Positions 6,952 through 15,858 of a DNA stretch of 26,509 bases are shown piece after piece. The position numbers were made by a program, and so were the translations under genes. The notes beneath the pieces were generated by a model, which worked only from the letters and a program-made list of their open reading frames with translations, searched no databases and was not told where the DNA came from. Source of the DNA: Cryomorphaceae bacterium (GTDB lineage Bacteria; Bacteroidota; Bacteroidia; Flavobacteriales_G; Salibacteraceae); NCBI GenBank assembly GCA_003564735.1, contig PXEK01000319.1, positions 1 to 26,509 on the forward strand, read 5' to 3'. Position 1 is the first letter of the stretch. Each line of letters opens with the position of its first letter.

Positions 6952-8976
6952 TCAATTCACGAAATCCCACGCCAGTCCAAACCTGATGACCAAATCTTGC
7001 ATAGGATAGTCGGGAACGGCCATATAGTCGTAGGGCATGAATCCGCTTGTGATATTAGAAGCGTTGACGAAAATTTTGGTTTTGTGTATTCGAATATCCA
7101 AGAAGTACCCCGGAAGTAAAAAGTCGGTATTTTGATATTCGTTTTGGATGTAATAGGCGCGGGTGAGCGGTGAATAAGCATTTCCGGCGAACGAACTGAG
7201 GTACCATGTGTAGAAACCTGTTTTTAAATGTATTTTACTGCCGAAAAGTTCGCTGTTTAAATATAGCGTGGCTTTGGAGATGAAATCGGGTACTCGAAAA
7301 ACATCGGTATTAAATGATTGGTTGTATGAAACATCGACGTCTAATGCAAAAATACCAAACTTCAAGTGTGCATCGGCGCCTAAGCTTGTTACTTGCATGG
7401 TGCCGCCCTGCTCGGGTCGTGCTTCGCTGTTGAAGAATAAAAAGTTATTGGTATTCCAGTAATCGCCGCGGAGTCCTACCACATCTTTATACCTGATGCT
7501 GCCCCCGATGTGGTGTCGGTTCAGAAAGTCAAAATCATTGTCCCAACCAAAGCCGTTATCGGCGCTGAAACGATAAAAATTTAACTCACCTCTTGTGCGA
7601 TCAAAATTGTAATGAGCCTCGGCGGTAAAGTCGAGAGAATCGGGATTCCAATCTGCTCGTGCGTGAGATTTGATGCCGCCGGCATTAAATCCGAGCAGGT
7701 AGGTGGCAGCATCGTATTTTAAATCTACCTTATCCAGGGGAGATATACGCAAACGACCGCCCAAGGCGTGATCGGTAAAAGAGAGGTTGTCCCCACCTGT
7801 GGGAAATTGTAAATTGCCGGAGTGAAGGTGATAATAACCCGAAATATCGAACACCTTTGTGGTAAAAACGGCCTCGGCTTCATTTTCGAAATAGGTGTAT
7901 CGCTGTTCAGAAGCCAGCCAATTTCCCGGGGTAAAGCCATACATTGCATAAGCTGCGGCTTGCGGGGCGTCATCAACATAGCGCGTGCCGTCGCTACCGG
8001 CTCTTAACCTGTTAACGAGTTGAAGGTCAAAGTTGTATTCTTTGTGCTCAGGGGATTCAATAGTGTCATTTTTATTCAGAGCCTTTTTTTGTTCGGGGGA
8101 TATAGAATCGGCACTTAGTGTATCTATCTGCACGGTATCTATTCGGCTTGTATCTAAAAAGGCGGAATCTTGAGGTGATAAAGAGTCAACCATGAGCGTA
8201 TCCCTGTTTACTTGGGCGGTATCACTCCCTTTTGTGCGCGGTGTTCCCGAAAGCAGTTTATACCGTGCGGTAGCCGAGAAGTATCTTTTGCCTGTTTCCA
8301 TATAGGCCTGTTCGGCATTCACCGCCATACCCGCTCGGGTAGGTTGTAGGTTACTCAAAAACTGATTCCGGTCGATAATACCGTTGTTCTGTCGTGCAAC
8401 GGAGTTGTTGAAACCCGCCTCGGCATGAAGTACGAATTTACCGTTTGGAGAAAAGTAGTTAGATGAAAAACCGAAGGCCGATAATCGTGTATCCTGATTG
8501 ATGTAAGCTCCCTCGGCTCTGAGTCGTTTCATACTCGCGGCGAAGTTCCACCCCGGTTTAACGTTACGGGTAAGGAGTAAATCTAACTTTTGCTCTTCAC
8601 GCGGCCCGATACCGTAAAGTGCTCTGGTATATGGTTGTGTAGCGTTGTAAAAGCCTAAAGTGCCCTCATAGTGGAAAAAGGGATTAAAAAAATCGGCGTC
8701 TCTAAAGTAGCGTCGACGATTATGTTGCGGGAGTATGTCGAAAGACTGAGTACCCGGATGTCCCAAATCTAAGCGATCATGGCGCCACACCTCAGTGTAG
8801 GTGTGAACTTCATAACCTTTCATGTACACGTTGGAATCTACATTCTGCGTGTCCAGATTTACAGTGGGCTCATCCCAATGAATCAGTCGGGGCAATTGAC
8901 CTTTGCCTATGCTGTCTATTTGCGCAAAGGCACTACCAAACAGCAAAACAAATAAGATGAGGAGACTGTATTTCAT
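6952..8976 (-). CDS. Putative porin (Porin_10 family)
   Basis: A 674-residue outer-membrane protein. The start at 8976 is chosen because MKYSLLILFVLLFGSAFAQ is a standard signal peptide and because the promoter (8983-9013) lies downstream of the other in-frame start at 9006. After the signal come IHWDEPTVNLDTQNVDSNV and the NPFFHYEGTLGFYNATQPYTR segment typical of Bacteroidota putative porins. From there to the end the chain is made of amphipathic beta-strands, closing with DLVIRFGLAWDFVN. An Asp/Ser/Thr-rich stretch (about 250-308, with DTSRIDTVQIDTLSADS) interrupts the barrel and probably forms an extended loop or linker. The family is presumed to form diffusion pores; the substrate is unknown. 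It is transcribed alone and is separated from hppA by a strong terminator. Confidence 0.8.
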   Translation of the reverse strand: MKYSLLILFVLLFGSAFAQIDSIGKGQLPRLIHWDEPTVNLDTQNVDSNVYMKGYEVHTYTEVWRHDRLDLGHPGTQSFDILPQHNRRRYFRDADFFNPFFHYEGTLGFYNATQPYTRALYGIGPREEQKLDLLLTRNVKPGWNFAASMKRLRAEGAYINQDTRLSAFGFSSNYFSPNGKFVLHAEAGFNNSVARQNNGIIDRNQFLSNLQPTRAGMAVNAEQAYMETGKRYFSATARYKLLSGTPRTKGSDTAQVNRDTLMVDSLSPQDSAFLDTSRIDTVQIDTLSADSISPEQKKALNKNDTIESPEHKEYNFDLQLVNRLRAGSDGTRYVDDAPQAAAYAMYGFTPGNWLASEQRYTYFENEAEAVFTTKVFDISGYYHLHSGNLQFPTGGDNLSFTDHALGGRLRISPLDKVDLKYDAATYLLGFNAGGIKSHARADWNPDSLDFTAEAHYNFDRTRGELNFYRFSADNGFGWDNDFDFLNRHHIGGSIRYKDVVGLRGDYWNTNNFLFFNSEARPEQGGTMQVTSLGADAHLKFGIFALDVDVSYNQSFNTDVFRVPDFISKATLYLNSELFGSKIHLKTGFYTWYLSSFAGNAYSPLTRAYYIQNEYQNTDFLLPGYFLDIRIHKTKIFVNASNITSGFMPYDYMAVPDYPMQDLVIRFGLAWDFVN

Positions 8977-8982
8977 TCGCCG

Positions 8983-9013
8983 CAAAAGTAAACCGCTCAC
9001 TTGCATTGTGCAA
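8983..9013 (-). promoter_or_regulatory. Promoter of the putative porin gene, almost leaderless
   Basis: On the minus strand TACTTTTG (8990-8983) with TTG exactly 20 bases upstream (9013-9011) fits the Bacteroidota consensus. Only six bases separate the -7 box from the ATG at 8976, so the transcript would begin at or a few bases before the start codon. Confidence 0.6.
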
Positions 9014-9100
9014 TGTAAATTTACCGAAGCCGAAACCGGTGCAAAACCGGGTGTTGCCCGATTCTCATAACCGGAGACTTATCTCGTGATTTACTCCATA

Positions 9101-9133
9101 AAAAAAGCGAGCCGCCGGGCGACTCGCTTTTTT
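9101..9133 (-). terminator. Intrinsic terminator after hppA
   Basis: AAAAAAGCGAG and CTCGCTTTTTT form an 11-pair stem around an 11-base GC-rich loop, 18 bases past the hppA stop codon at 9151. On the minus strand it ends in a run of seven T. It is nearly symmetrical and could also work on the plus strand, where no gene needs it. Confidence 0.9.
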
Positions 9134-9150
9134 GTTATCATCGATAAAGG

Positions 9151-11406
9151 TTACTCTTGATCACTGTCTTTTTTCAACTCGACAACTTCAACCTTTTCGG
9201 GTTGATTTTCCTCAGCGTGGTCGTGGTGAGTAGTGCCGGCGAGCTGACCCAAAATAGGTGAAATCACAAGACCTACCAAACACGTGAGTTTGATCAGGAT
9301 ATTCATTGAAGGGCCTGATGTATCTTTAAACGGATCACCTACCGTATCTCCCGTCACCGCCGCTTTGTGCGCTTCAGAACCTTTATAAGTCATTTCACCG
9401 TCTATTTCAACACCGGCCTCAAAAGATTTTTTGGCGTTATCCCAAGCACCGCCGGCGTTGTTTTGGAAAATAGCCCAAAGCACACCTGATACGGTAACGC
9501 CTGCCATGTAACCGCCTAACATTTCAGCCGCTTCAAGCGCGCTGTAGTTGAATATGAGCGGGAAAAACGCAATAACGATAGGGAAAACTATAGTCATGGC
9601 ACCCGGCAACATCATTTCACGCAAAGCGGCGCGTGTTGAAATATCAACACATTTGTCGTATTCGGGTTGTGCCTTACCTTCCATAATCCCCGGTATTTCT
9701 TTAAATTGGCGGCGCACCTCTTTCACCATTTCCATGGCTGCTTTACCAACCGAGTTCATGGCCAATGCCGAGAAAACCACCGGAATCATAGCCCCGATAA
9801 ACAACATGGCCAACACGGGAGCTTTGAAAATATTAATACCGTCAATTCCCGTGAACTTTACGTAAGCGGCAAATAGTGCCAGGGCGGTTAGAGCCGCGGA
9901 AGCAATAGCAAAACCTTTACCAATAGCCGCGGTGGTGTTTCCTACAGAGTCTAAAATATCGGTACGTTCTCTTACTTCTTCGGGTAGTTCGCTCATTTCG
10001 GCAATACCGCCTGCGTTATCGGCAATAGGGCCAAAGGCATCAATAGCCAACTGCATAGCCGTTGTAGCCATCATGGCTGATGCGGCAATGGCAACGCCGT
10101 AAAAACCGGCGAATGAATATGCGGCCCAAATGGCACCCGCAAAAAGGATTATGGGTAAAAATGTAGAAATCATACCTACACCTAAACCGGCAATAATATT
10201 TGTTGCTGCACCTGTCGATGACTTTTGTACAATATCATCAACAGGCTTTTTACCCAAACCGGTGTAGTACTCGGTAAAGTAAGAAATGAGTCCGCCTACG
10301 GCTAACCCTATAACAACCGAGAAAAATACATCGTTTGATGAAATGGTTTTGTCTGCTTCACCAAAAAACTCCATCACCATAGCCTCGGGCAGCATCCATC
10401 TAATGACAAAGAAAGAAGCTATGGCTGTTAAGATAATAGAAGTCCAGTTACCCAAATTGAGTGCGGCTTGCACTTGGGGCTCTTTTGCGTTGTTGTCTTT
10501 GATGCGAATAAGCAAAGTACCCACAATAGAAAATATGATACCCAAACCGGCAATGAGTACCGGAAGTAAAATAGGACCTATTCCTCCAAAGGCATCATCG
10601 ATTGAACCTCCCGCATTACTGATTACATAATTCCCCAGAACCATAGCCGCGAGCATGGTGGCCACATACGAACCGAACAAATCGGCACCCATACCGGCAA
10701 CATCACCTACGTTATCACCCACATTATCTGCTATAGTGGCCGGGTTACGAGGGTCATCCTCGGGAATTCCCGCTTCAACCTTACCTACCAAGTCGGCACC
10801 CACATCGGCCGCTTTAGTGTAAATACCACCGCCTACACGGGCAAAAAGCGCGATAGACTCAGCGCCCAGTGAAAATCCGGCCAGCGCTTCCAAAACAACC
10901 GTCATATCATGATCATTTGTCCATTCACCGCCCATGAACCAATAAAACAGAACGGCAAAAAGAGCACTAAGGCCAAAAACAGCCAAGCCGGCAACGCCCA
11001 GCCCCATAACCGTACCTCCCGAGAAGGATACGCGAAGTGCCTTTACAATACTTGTACGGGCTGCCTGCGTAGTGCGCACGTTGGCATCGGTAGCAATACG
11101 CATACCTATATTTCCCGCAATGGCCGAGAAAACCGCGCCAATGACAAAGGCAATCACAATAAACCAGTGAGTGGTTTCCACCAATTGAGACACAATGCCC
11201 AAGAGAATACCTGCGGCAATTACGAAAATAACCAAAATTCTATATTCCGCTTTGAGAAAAGCCATGGCGCCTTGTCTAATATAAAGCGCTAACTCTTTCA
11301 TTCGGTCGTCACCGCTGTCTTGTTTCTTCACCCACTTAGCCAGTATGGCCATGTAAATAATCGCAATAATTCCGAAAATCGGAAGAAGGTAAACTAAATT
11401 TTCCAT
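9151..11406 (-). CDS. hppA: Membrane-bound ion-translocating pyrophosphatase (K+-dependent type)
   Basis: A 751-residue integral membrane enzyme that couples hydrolysis of pyrophosphate to pumping of H+ and/or Na+ out of the cytoplasm, with about 16 membrane helices. The substrate-binding signature [11 protein letters not shown] is at 201-211, followed by [32 protein letters not shown], with the Asp residues that bind Mg-PPi. The segment [11 protein letters not shown] (488-498) has Ala rather than Lys at the K+-determining position, so the enzyme should belong to the K+-dependent group, which includes Na+ and Na+/H+ pumps. Ion choice cannot be settled by eye. Length is in the usual range for the family. 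The C-terminus carries a polar tail with THHDHAEE and many Glu/Lys, probably disordered. It is transcribed alone: a -7 box lies at 11472-11479 and a terminator at 9101-9133. Confidence 0.97.
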   Translation of the reverse strand: MENLVYLLPIFGIIAIIYMAILAKWVKKQDSGDDRMKELALYIRQGAMAFLKAEYRILVIFVIAAGILLGIVSQLVETTHWFIVIAFVIGAVFSAIAGNIGMRIATDANVRTTQAARTSIVKALRVSFSGGTVMGLGVAGLAVFGLSALFAVLFYWFMGGEWTNDHDMTVVLEALAGFSLGAESIALFARVGGGIYTKAADVGADLVGKVEAGIPEDDPRNPATIADNVGDNVGDVAGMGADLFGSYVATMLAAMVLGNYVISNAGGSIDDAFGGIGPILLPVLIAGLGIIFSIVGTLLIRIKDNNAKEPQVQAALNLGNWTSIILTAIASFFVIRWMLPEAMVMEFFGEADKTISSNDVFFSVVIGLAVGGLISYFTEYYTGLGKKPVDDIVQKSSTGAATNIIAGLGVGMISTFLPIILFAGAIWAAYSFAGFYGVAIAASAMMATTAMQLAIDAFGPIADNAGGIAEMSELPEEVRERTDILDSVGNTTAAIGKGFAIASAALTALALFAAYVKFTGIDGINIFKAPVLAMLFIGAMIPVVFSALAMNSVGKAAMEMVKEVRRQFKEIPGIMEGKAQPEYDKCVDISTRAALREMMLPGAMTIVFPIVIAFFPLIFNYSALEAAEMLGGYMAGVTVSGVLWAIFQNNAGGAWDNAKKSFEAGVEIDGEMTYKGSEAHKAAVTGDTVGDPFKDTSGPSMNILIKLTCLVGLVISPILGQLAGTTHHDHAEENQPEKVEVVELKKDSDQE

Positions 11407-11471
11407 AATATACGTTCAGTTTTAAAATTAACGGTTTAGCATCTTTTTATGCCTTTTCCTAAAAAATGCGC

Positions 11472-11479
11472 CAAAAGTA
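11472..11479 (-). promoter_or_regulatory. -7 element of hppA
   Basis: TACTTTTG on the minus strand fits TAnnTTTG and would give a leader of about 60 bases. No TTG at the expected -33 position was found. Confidence 0.45.
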
Positions 11480-11553
11480 CTGTATTTTTTGTTTTCTAAC
11501 TACGTTTACTACGTATTTAAGAGTTTGTATTGGGTGCGTTTGTGGTCAGAACC

Positions 11554-11592
11554 AAAAAAAAATGCGACTCCTGCCGGAAGTCGCATTTTTTT
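11554..11592 (-). terminator. Intrinsic terminator after pdhB
   Basis: AAAAAAATGCGACT (11556-11569) pairs with AGTCGCATTTTTTT (11579-11592) across a nine-base loop, giving 14 pairs. On the minus strand it ends in nine T residues. It lies about 100 bases beyond the pdhB stop and, by separating pdhB from hppA, implies separate transcripts. A GGTCAGAACC word (11544-11553) abuts the T tract. Confidence 0.9.
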
Positions 11593-11691
11593 GAAATCAA
11601 ATATTTTGGGTTTATTGAAAGCCGGTAGGGGATGGACGAGTAACGCCATTATATTGGAACCGGCAGCATCATCCAGGGGGACTATCAATAC

Positions 11692-12672
11692 TTACAGCTC
11701 GTATCTTGAAGCTTTGGCAGCCTTTACTACGTCTTCTACTCCCGGCAAGGCTTCATCGATTAATTCTTTGGCAAATGCAAAAGGAGTATCTGATTGAGTT
11801 AAGCGTCGTATAGGAGCATCTAAATAATCAAAAGCTTGGCTTTGTACGATATAAGCAATCTCTGAAGAAATGGAGGCTTGCGGCCAGCTTTCTTCCAAAA
11901 TCACCAATCGGTTCGTTTTTTTCACCGACTCGATAATGGTTTCGTGATCCATGGGCCTAATGGTGCGCAAATCGATAACCTCGGCGTTGATTCCCTCTTT
12001 TTCAAGTTCTTCAGCGGCTTTAAGGGCTACTTTCATTATTTTACCAAAAGATACAATGGTTACATCTTTACCTTCTTTTTTAACGTCGGCTTTACCAATG
12101 GGAATTAAGTATTCGCTATCGGGCACCTCGCCTTTATCGCCGTACATTTTTTCACTCTCAAAAAATACAACAGGGTCGTCATCGCGTATGGCAGACTTCA
12201 ATAAGCCTTTAGCATCGTATGGATTTGAAGGGGTAATTACTTTTAACCCCGGCACGTGGCCATAAATGCTTTCAAAACTTTGTGAGTGTGTGGCGGCCAA
12301 CTGACCCGCTTGACCGTTAGGCCCTCTAAATACAATTGGTGAACCGTATTGGCCACCGCTCATTTGCAGCATTTTGGCCGATGAATTCACAATTTGATCC
12401 ATAGCTAAAATGGCAAAGTTCCAAGTCATGAACTCAACTATGGGTCTAAGCCCGTTCATCGCTGCACCCACGCCAATACCGGCAAAGCCCAACTCGGCAA
12501 TAGGTGTATCTATCACTCGTTTTTCGCCAAACTCTTCAAGCATACCTTCTGATGCTTTATACGCACCGTTGTATTCAGCAACTTCTTCACCCATGAGAAA
12601 AACACGCTCATCTTTGCGCATCTCTTCGGTCATGGCTTCTTTTATGGCTTCTCTAAATTGGATTTCTCTCAT
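11692..12672 (-). CDS. pdhB: Pyruvate dehydrogenase E1 component, beta subunit
   Basis: A 326-residue protein of the usual length for the thiamine-diphosphate-dependent E1 beta subunit. With the alpha subunit it decarboxylates pyruvate and passes the acetyl group to the E2 lipoyl domain. Clear family motifs are FLMGEEVAEYNGAYKAS (25-41), IDTPIAELGFAGIGVGAA (54-71; Glu60 is the residue expected to contact the thiamine pyrimidine), FMTWNFAILAMDQIVNSSAK (about 80-99), FRGPNGQAGQLAATHSQSFE (about 113-133) and the C-terminal transketolase-like domain with DLRTIRPMDHETI. The NSSAKMLQMSGGQ pattern favours pyruvate over branched-chain keto acids. pdhA and the E2 gene are not in the window, so the subunit genes are dispersed here. 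Confidence 0.93.
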   Translation of the reverse strand: MREIQFREAIKEAMTEEMRKDERVFLMGEEVAEYNGAYKASEGMLEEFGEKRVIDTPIAELGFAGIGVGAAMNGLRPIVEFMTWNFAILAMDQIVNSSAKMLQMSGGQYGSPIVFRGPNGQAGQLAATHSQSFESIYGHVPGLKVITPSNPYDAKGLLKSAIRDDDPVVFFESEKMYGDKGEVPDSEYLIPIGKADVKKEGKDVTIVSFGKIMKVALKAAEELEKEGINAEVIDLRTIRPMDHETIIESVKKTNRLVILEESWPQASISSEIAYIVQSQAFDYLDAPIRRLTQSDTPFAFAKELIDEALPGVEDVVKAAKASRYEL

Positions 12673-12697
12673 TATTTCCTCAATTAAATGAAAGGTG

Positions 12698-12727
12698 CAA
12701 ATGTAAAAATAAAGGCATTTAAACCAA
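12698..12727 (-). promoter_or_regulatory. Promoter of pdhB
   Basis: TACATTTG on the minus strand (12705-12698) with TTG 19 bases upstream (12727-12725) is a full consensus match. It would start transcription near 12694, leaving a leader of about 22 bases. Confidence 0.65.
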
Positions 12728-13161
12728 CAAGTAAATGAGGTAACTCAATCACTATTTAAGTATTGTTGACAAAGTGCCCCGACTAGGGGGTTTGAATTAC
12801 TGTTTATCATTGGTTTAGGGCTGTGTTGGTGACTTCTGATGCGGCCTGAATTTAAGGTTCCGAACATTAACGCGCAAAATGTTGTTAGCGGTTAAGTCCT
12901 AAATATTTAATTTTGTGCTCCTTTTTGGGTAATTTGAAAAGTGATTCGGTTTAGATTTTCGCCGTTTCGAAAAGCTTGTAAATATGAAACTTTTTTGCGC
13001 TTGGCAGTAATAAATCAAGGGGTAACCCGAATACGGATTATGCGTATGAAGGAGTGTTTGAACGGCAGCAATGCGGAGGGTGATTGCAGAGGAATTACGG
13101 TTCTGACCAAAAAAGGAATGAAACAGAATTTTATTTTACGCTAAATACATAAATTCAAAGA
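12728..13161. other. Divergent spacer upstream of etfB
   Basis: About 430 bases between pdhB and etfB. It holds a TAATTTTG box (12908-12915, plus strand) that could promote etfB with a long leader, a small CCCC-gacta-GGGG hairpin near 12777, and one GGTTCTGACC word (13099-13108). The open frame at 12941-13144 has no recognisable content and is not called. Confidence 0.4.
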
Positions 13162-13902
13162 ATGAAGATATTAGTAGCTATTAGTAAAGTGCCCGATACA
13201 ACTACAAAAATTAAGTTTACGGCAGAAAATAAAGAGTTTGATAACTCGGGAGTTCAATTCATTGTGAATCCTTATGACGAATGGTACGCATTGGTGCGCG
13301 CGCTTGAAATTAAAGAAGCCGGCGGCGGTACGGTAACCACAATAACGGTGGGAAAAGAAGATAACGACCCCGTAATTCGAAAGGCGTTGGCGGTGGGTGC
13401 CGATGATGCGGTACGCGTAAATGCCGAACCTACTGATGCTTATTTCGTGGCGGCGCAAATTGCCGATTACGCTAAAAAGAATGACTACGATATGGTACTT
13501 ACAGGCAAAGAAACCATCGATTACAATGGTAGTCAAGTTGGCGGTATGGTTGCCGAAATCATGGATTTGCCTTACATTTCAAATGCTTCAAAAATGGATT
13601 TTGAAGGGAATAAAGCCACCATTATTCGCGATATTCAAGGCGGTAAAGAAAAACTGGAGGTGGAAACGCCGTTTGTGTTGAGCGCCGCTAAAGGTATGGC
13701 TGAACAGCGTATTCCCAACATGCGCGGTATTATGGCTGCCAAAAGAAAAAAGCTCACGGTTGTTGAACCCGAAAGTGCTGATGCACTCACCGAGGTAGTA
13801 TCATACGCTTTACCTCCCGAAAAAGGTCAGGTGAAAATGATAGATGCCGACAACCCCGAAGAATTAATTAACTTATTACATAACGAAGCAAAAATTATAT
13901 AA
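13162..13902 (+). CDS. etfB: Electron transfer flavoprotein, beta subunit
   Basis: A 246-residue ETF beta (FixA-type) subunit, which binds AMP and pairs with EtfA to carry electrons from acyl-CoA and related dehydrogenases to the ETF-quinone oxidoreductase. It begins MKILVAISKVPDT. NPYDEWYALVRALEIKE, then VLTGKETIDYNGSQVGGMVAE and the family signature region around IIRDIQGGKEKLEVETPFVL are evident; the motif MRGIMAAKRK follows, as in most ETF beta subunits. The gene is separated from etfA by two bases, so the two are co-transcribed and probably co-translated. Confidence 0.95.
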   Translation: MKILVAISKVPDTTTKIKFTAENKEFDNSGVQFIVNPYDEWYALVRALEIKEAGGGTVTTITVGKEDNDPVIRKALAVGADDAVRVNAEPTDAYFVAAQIADYAKKNDYDMVLTGKETIDYNGSQVGGMVAEIMDLPYISNASKMDFEGNKATIIRDIQGGKEKLEVETPFVLSAAKGMAEQRIPNMRGIMAAKRKKLTVVEPESADALTEVVSYALPPEKGQVKMIDADNPEELINLLHNEAKII

Positions 13903-13904
13903 TT

Positions 13905-14873
13905 ATGGCTGTATTGGCTTTTGTAGATACACTGGAAGGTTCCATCACCAAATCATCGTATGAGGCTGTTCATTACGCGGCTAAAGTTGCTGAGAAAACG
14001 GGTGAATCGGCAGTTGCCGTGACCTACGGTGACGCATCAAACGATGATTTAAAAGCGCTGGGTAAATTTGGCGCAAGTAAAGTTTTGGTGCACAAAGAAC
14101 AAAAAGATATGAATCCGCGAGCGCTCACAACGCTCATGCAAGAAGCCGTTGCGGCTGAAGGTGCCGATGTTGTGGTTTTTGCGCAAGATTTTACGGGTAA
14201 AGCAGTAGCGCCATTGTTAAGCGCACGCCTCAAGGCCGGCTTAGTTTCGGGAGCTGTGGATTATCCCGATACCGACAACGGTTTTGTGGTGAAAAAGAGC
14301 GCTTTTTCAGGAAAAGCTTTTGCGATGTACTCCATCAAAACAGAGAAAAAAATCATTTCTATTTTGCCCAACTCCGTAGGTAAAGAAGCCGGCGAGGGAG
14401 AAGCTGAAGTAGTTGAATTTACTCCGGCTTTAGGCGATACTCGAATTAAAGTGCTTGAGGTTGAGAAAGAATCGGGCGACGGAGAAATTCCGCTCACTGA
14501 GGCAGATTTGGTGGTTTCAGCGGGTCGCGGACTCAAAGGTCCCGAGAATTGGCAAATGGTTTTGGATTTAGCTAAAGAATTGGGAGCGGCCACGGCTTGT
14601 TCTCGCCCCGTGGCTGATATGGAATGGAGACCGCACCACGAGCACGTAGGTCAAACCGGTGTGGCTATTCGTCCCAACCTTTACATTGCCATTGGAATTT
14701 CCGGTGCAATTCAACATTTGGCCGGCGTTAACGGCAGTAAGGTAATTGTAGTGATCAATACCGATGAGGAAGCACCATTCTTCAAGGCAGCAGACTATGG
14801 AATTGTAGGTGATGCTTTTGAAGTGGTGCCCAAACTTGTTGAAGCGGCCAAAGCACACAAGGCGGCGAATTAA
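13905..14873 (+). CDS. etfA: Electron transfer flavoprotein, alpha subunit
   Basis: A 322-residue ETF alpha (FixB-type) subunit. The N-terminal domain I runs to about residue 190. The C-terminal FAD-binding domain contains SAGRGLKGPENW (205-216), SRPVADMEWRPHHEHVGQTG (233-252) and LYIAIGISGAIQHLAG (259-274), then a Val-Ile-Asn-Thr-Asp segment and ADYGIVGDAFEVVPKL. All the expected FAD contacts are present. It follows etfB after two bases; a hairpin that could terminate the operon is at 14974-15011. Confidence 0.96.
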   Translation: MAVLAFVDTLEGSITKSSYEAVHYAAKVAEKTGESAVAVTYGDASNDDLKALGKFGASKVLVHKEQKDMNPRALTTLMQEAVAAEGADVVVFAQDFTGKAVAPLLSARLKAGLVSGAVDYPDTDNGFVVKKSAFSGKAFAMYSIKTEKKIISILPNSVGKEAGEGEAEVVEFTPALGDTRIKVLEVEKESGDGEIPLTEADLVVSAGRGLKGPENWQMVLDLAKELGAATACSRPVADMEWRPHHEHVGQTGVAIRPNLYIAIGISGAIQHLAGVNGSKVIVVINTDEEAPFFKAADYGIVGDAFEVVPKLVEAAKAHKAAN

Positions 14874-14889
14874 CCGGAATGATTGTATG

Positions 14890-14911
14890 TTTTTACGGTC
14901 AACCGTAAAAA
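14890..14911. other. Perfect palindrome TTTTTACGG-tcaa-CCGTAAAAA
   Basis: Nine-base arms and a four-base loop, 17 bases after the etfA stop. No T tract follows on either strand, so it is a poor intrinsic terminator. It may be an mRNA 3'-end stabilising hairpin or a protein-binding site. Confidence 0.5.
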
Positions 14912-14973
14912 TGAAAGCCGCGTTCGATGTCTTATTTACTTAAATATGGAATGGAGCGAGGTGAAATTGATTT

Positions 14974-15011
14974 ATAAAAGTCGCGGGTTTTCATGCCCGC
15001 GACGCTTTTAT
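14974..15011 (+). terminator. Probable terminator of etfBA
   Basis: ATAAAAG-TCGCGGG pairs with CCCGCGA-cg-CTTTTAT, a 14-pair stem with a two-base bulge and an eight-base loop. The distal arm supplies a short T-rich end (CTTTTAT). The symmetry allows function on both strands. It lies only 30 bases before the next start codon, so it could also lower expression of that gene. Confidence 0.55.
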
Positions 15012-15040
15012 ACTGCCATCCAAAACCGAAAAGACTCACT

Positions 15041-15628
15041 ATGGACAAAAAAATACCTTTAAAAGTTGTCGGCCTCTCTCACAGTCACACCCAGTCCGGC
15101 GCTTACGCTTTAATATTGGAAGATACGGCCGGCAAGCGCAGGTTACCTATTATCATCGGGAACTTTGAGGCTCAATCCATCGCTATTGAATTGGAAAAAA
15201 TGAAACCGGGGCGTCCGCTCACACATGATGTTTTTTTCACCGTGGCCAACACTTTTGATATTCAACTGCAGGAGGTGCTTATTTACAACTTGGTAGAGGG
15301 TGTTTTTTACGCCAAACTGATTATGGATAACGGCATGAAGCACGAGGAAATTGACGCCCGTAGTTCTGACGCGATTGCTTTGGCCGTGAGGTTTAAGTGC
15401 CCTATTTACGCCTCTGATTTTGTGGTGCGTCGCGCCGGAGTGGGCATTGAAGAGGAGGAGGCGGAAAGTCAACCCCAAAACGCTCCCGAAAAAAGAGATA
15501 AGGAAGACGCCCTGAAAAAATTGAGCACCAAGGAAATTGAAAAACAAATTGATAAGGCCATTGAGGAAGAAAACTACGAGTTGGCTTCTACTTTGAAGAA
15601 AGAATTGGACAGCAGAAAGAATCAATAG
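15041..15628 (+). CDS. Bifunctional nuclease (DUF151) family protein with UVR motif
   Basis: A 195-residue protein. The ATG at 15041 is preferred over 14993 because the family start (MDKKIPLKVVGLSHSHTQSG) begins there, while the upstream start lies inside the hairpin at 14974-15011. Residues about 3-135 match the bifunctional nuclease (BFN/DUF151) domain, with GKRRLPIIIGNFEAQSIAIE, RPLTHDVFF and the IDARSSDAIALAVRFKCPIY motif. The last 35 residues (KEIEKQIDKAIEEENYELAS onward) form a UvrB/UvrC-type helical hairpin, joined by an acidic linker. DUF151 proteins have been reported as RNA/DNA nucleases, but the physiological role in Bacteroidota is not settled. It is likely cytoplasmic. Confidence 0.9.
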   Translation: MDKKIPLKVVGLSHSHTQSGAYALILEDTAGKRRLPIIIGNFEAQSIAIELEKMKPGRPLTHDVFFTVANTFDIQLQEVLIYNLVEGVFYAKLIMDNGMKHEEIDARSSDAIALAVRFKCPIYASDFVVRRAGVGIEEEEAESQPQNAPEKRDKEDALKKLSTKEIEKQIDKAIEEENYELASTLKKELDSRKNQ

Positions 15629-15746
15629 TTTTGGCGACAATGACGTTACTTCATTAAGGTGTTTTTTATTCTTGAATTTCAACTTTTTTTTGGTCAGAAC
15701 CTAAAACCCTTTGCCGCATAACGAAACCGAACCTTTTTATATTGAT

Positions 15747-15754
15747 TACTTTTG
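15747..15754 (+). promoter_or_regulatory. -7 element of the RND-rmlA-prenyl synthase operon
   Basis: TACTTTTG fits TAnnTTTG and lies 104 bases before the first ATG. No good -33 TTG. A GGTCAGAACC word sits about 45 bases upstream (15692-15701). Confidence 0.45.
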
Positions 15755-15858
15755 CGCGCGATTTCAAACCGGAAAAAAGAAAAGATTGTCATCGTCATCA
15801 GTAGGATACACCGATGTCGAAAAAATAATGATAGAGTCGCGTTTACGCCGATAGCGTT

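Noticed and set aside
12941..13144. 67-residue open frame upstream of etfB
   Set aside because: Composition and sequence unlike a gene and no promoter or family match; it contains a GGTTCTGACC word.
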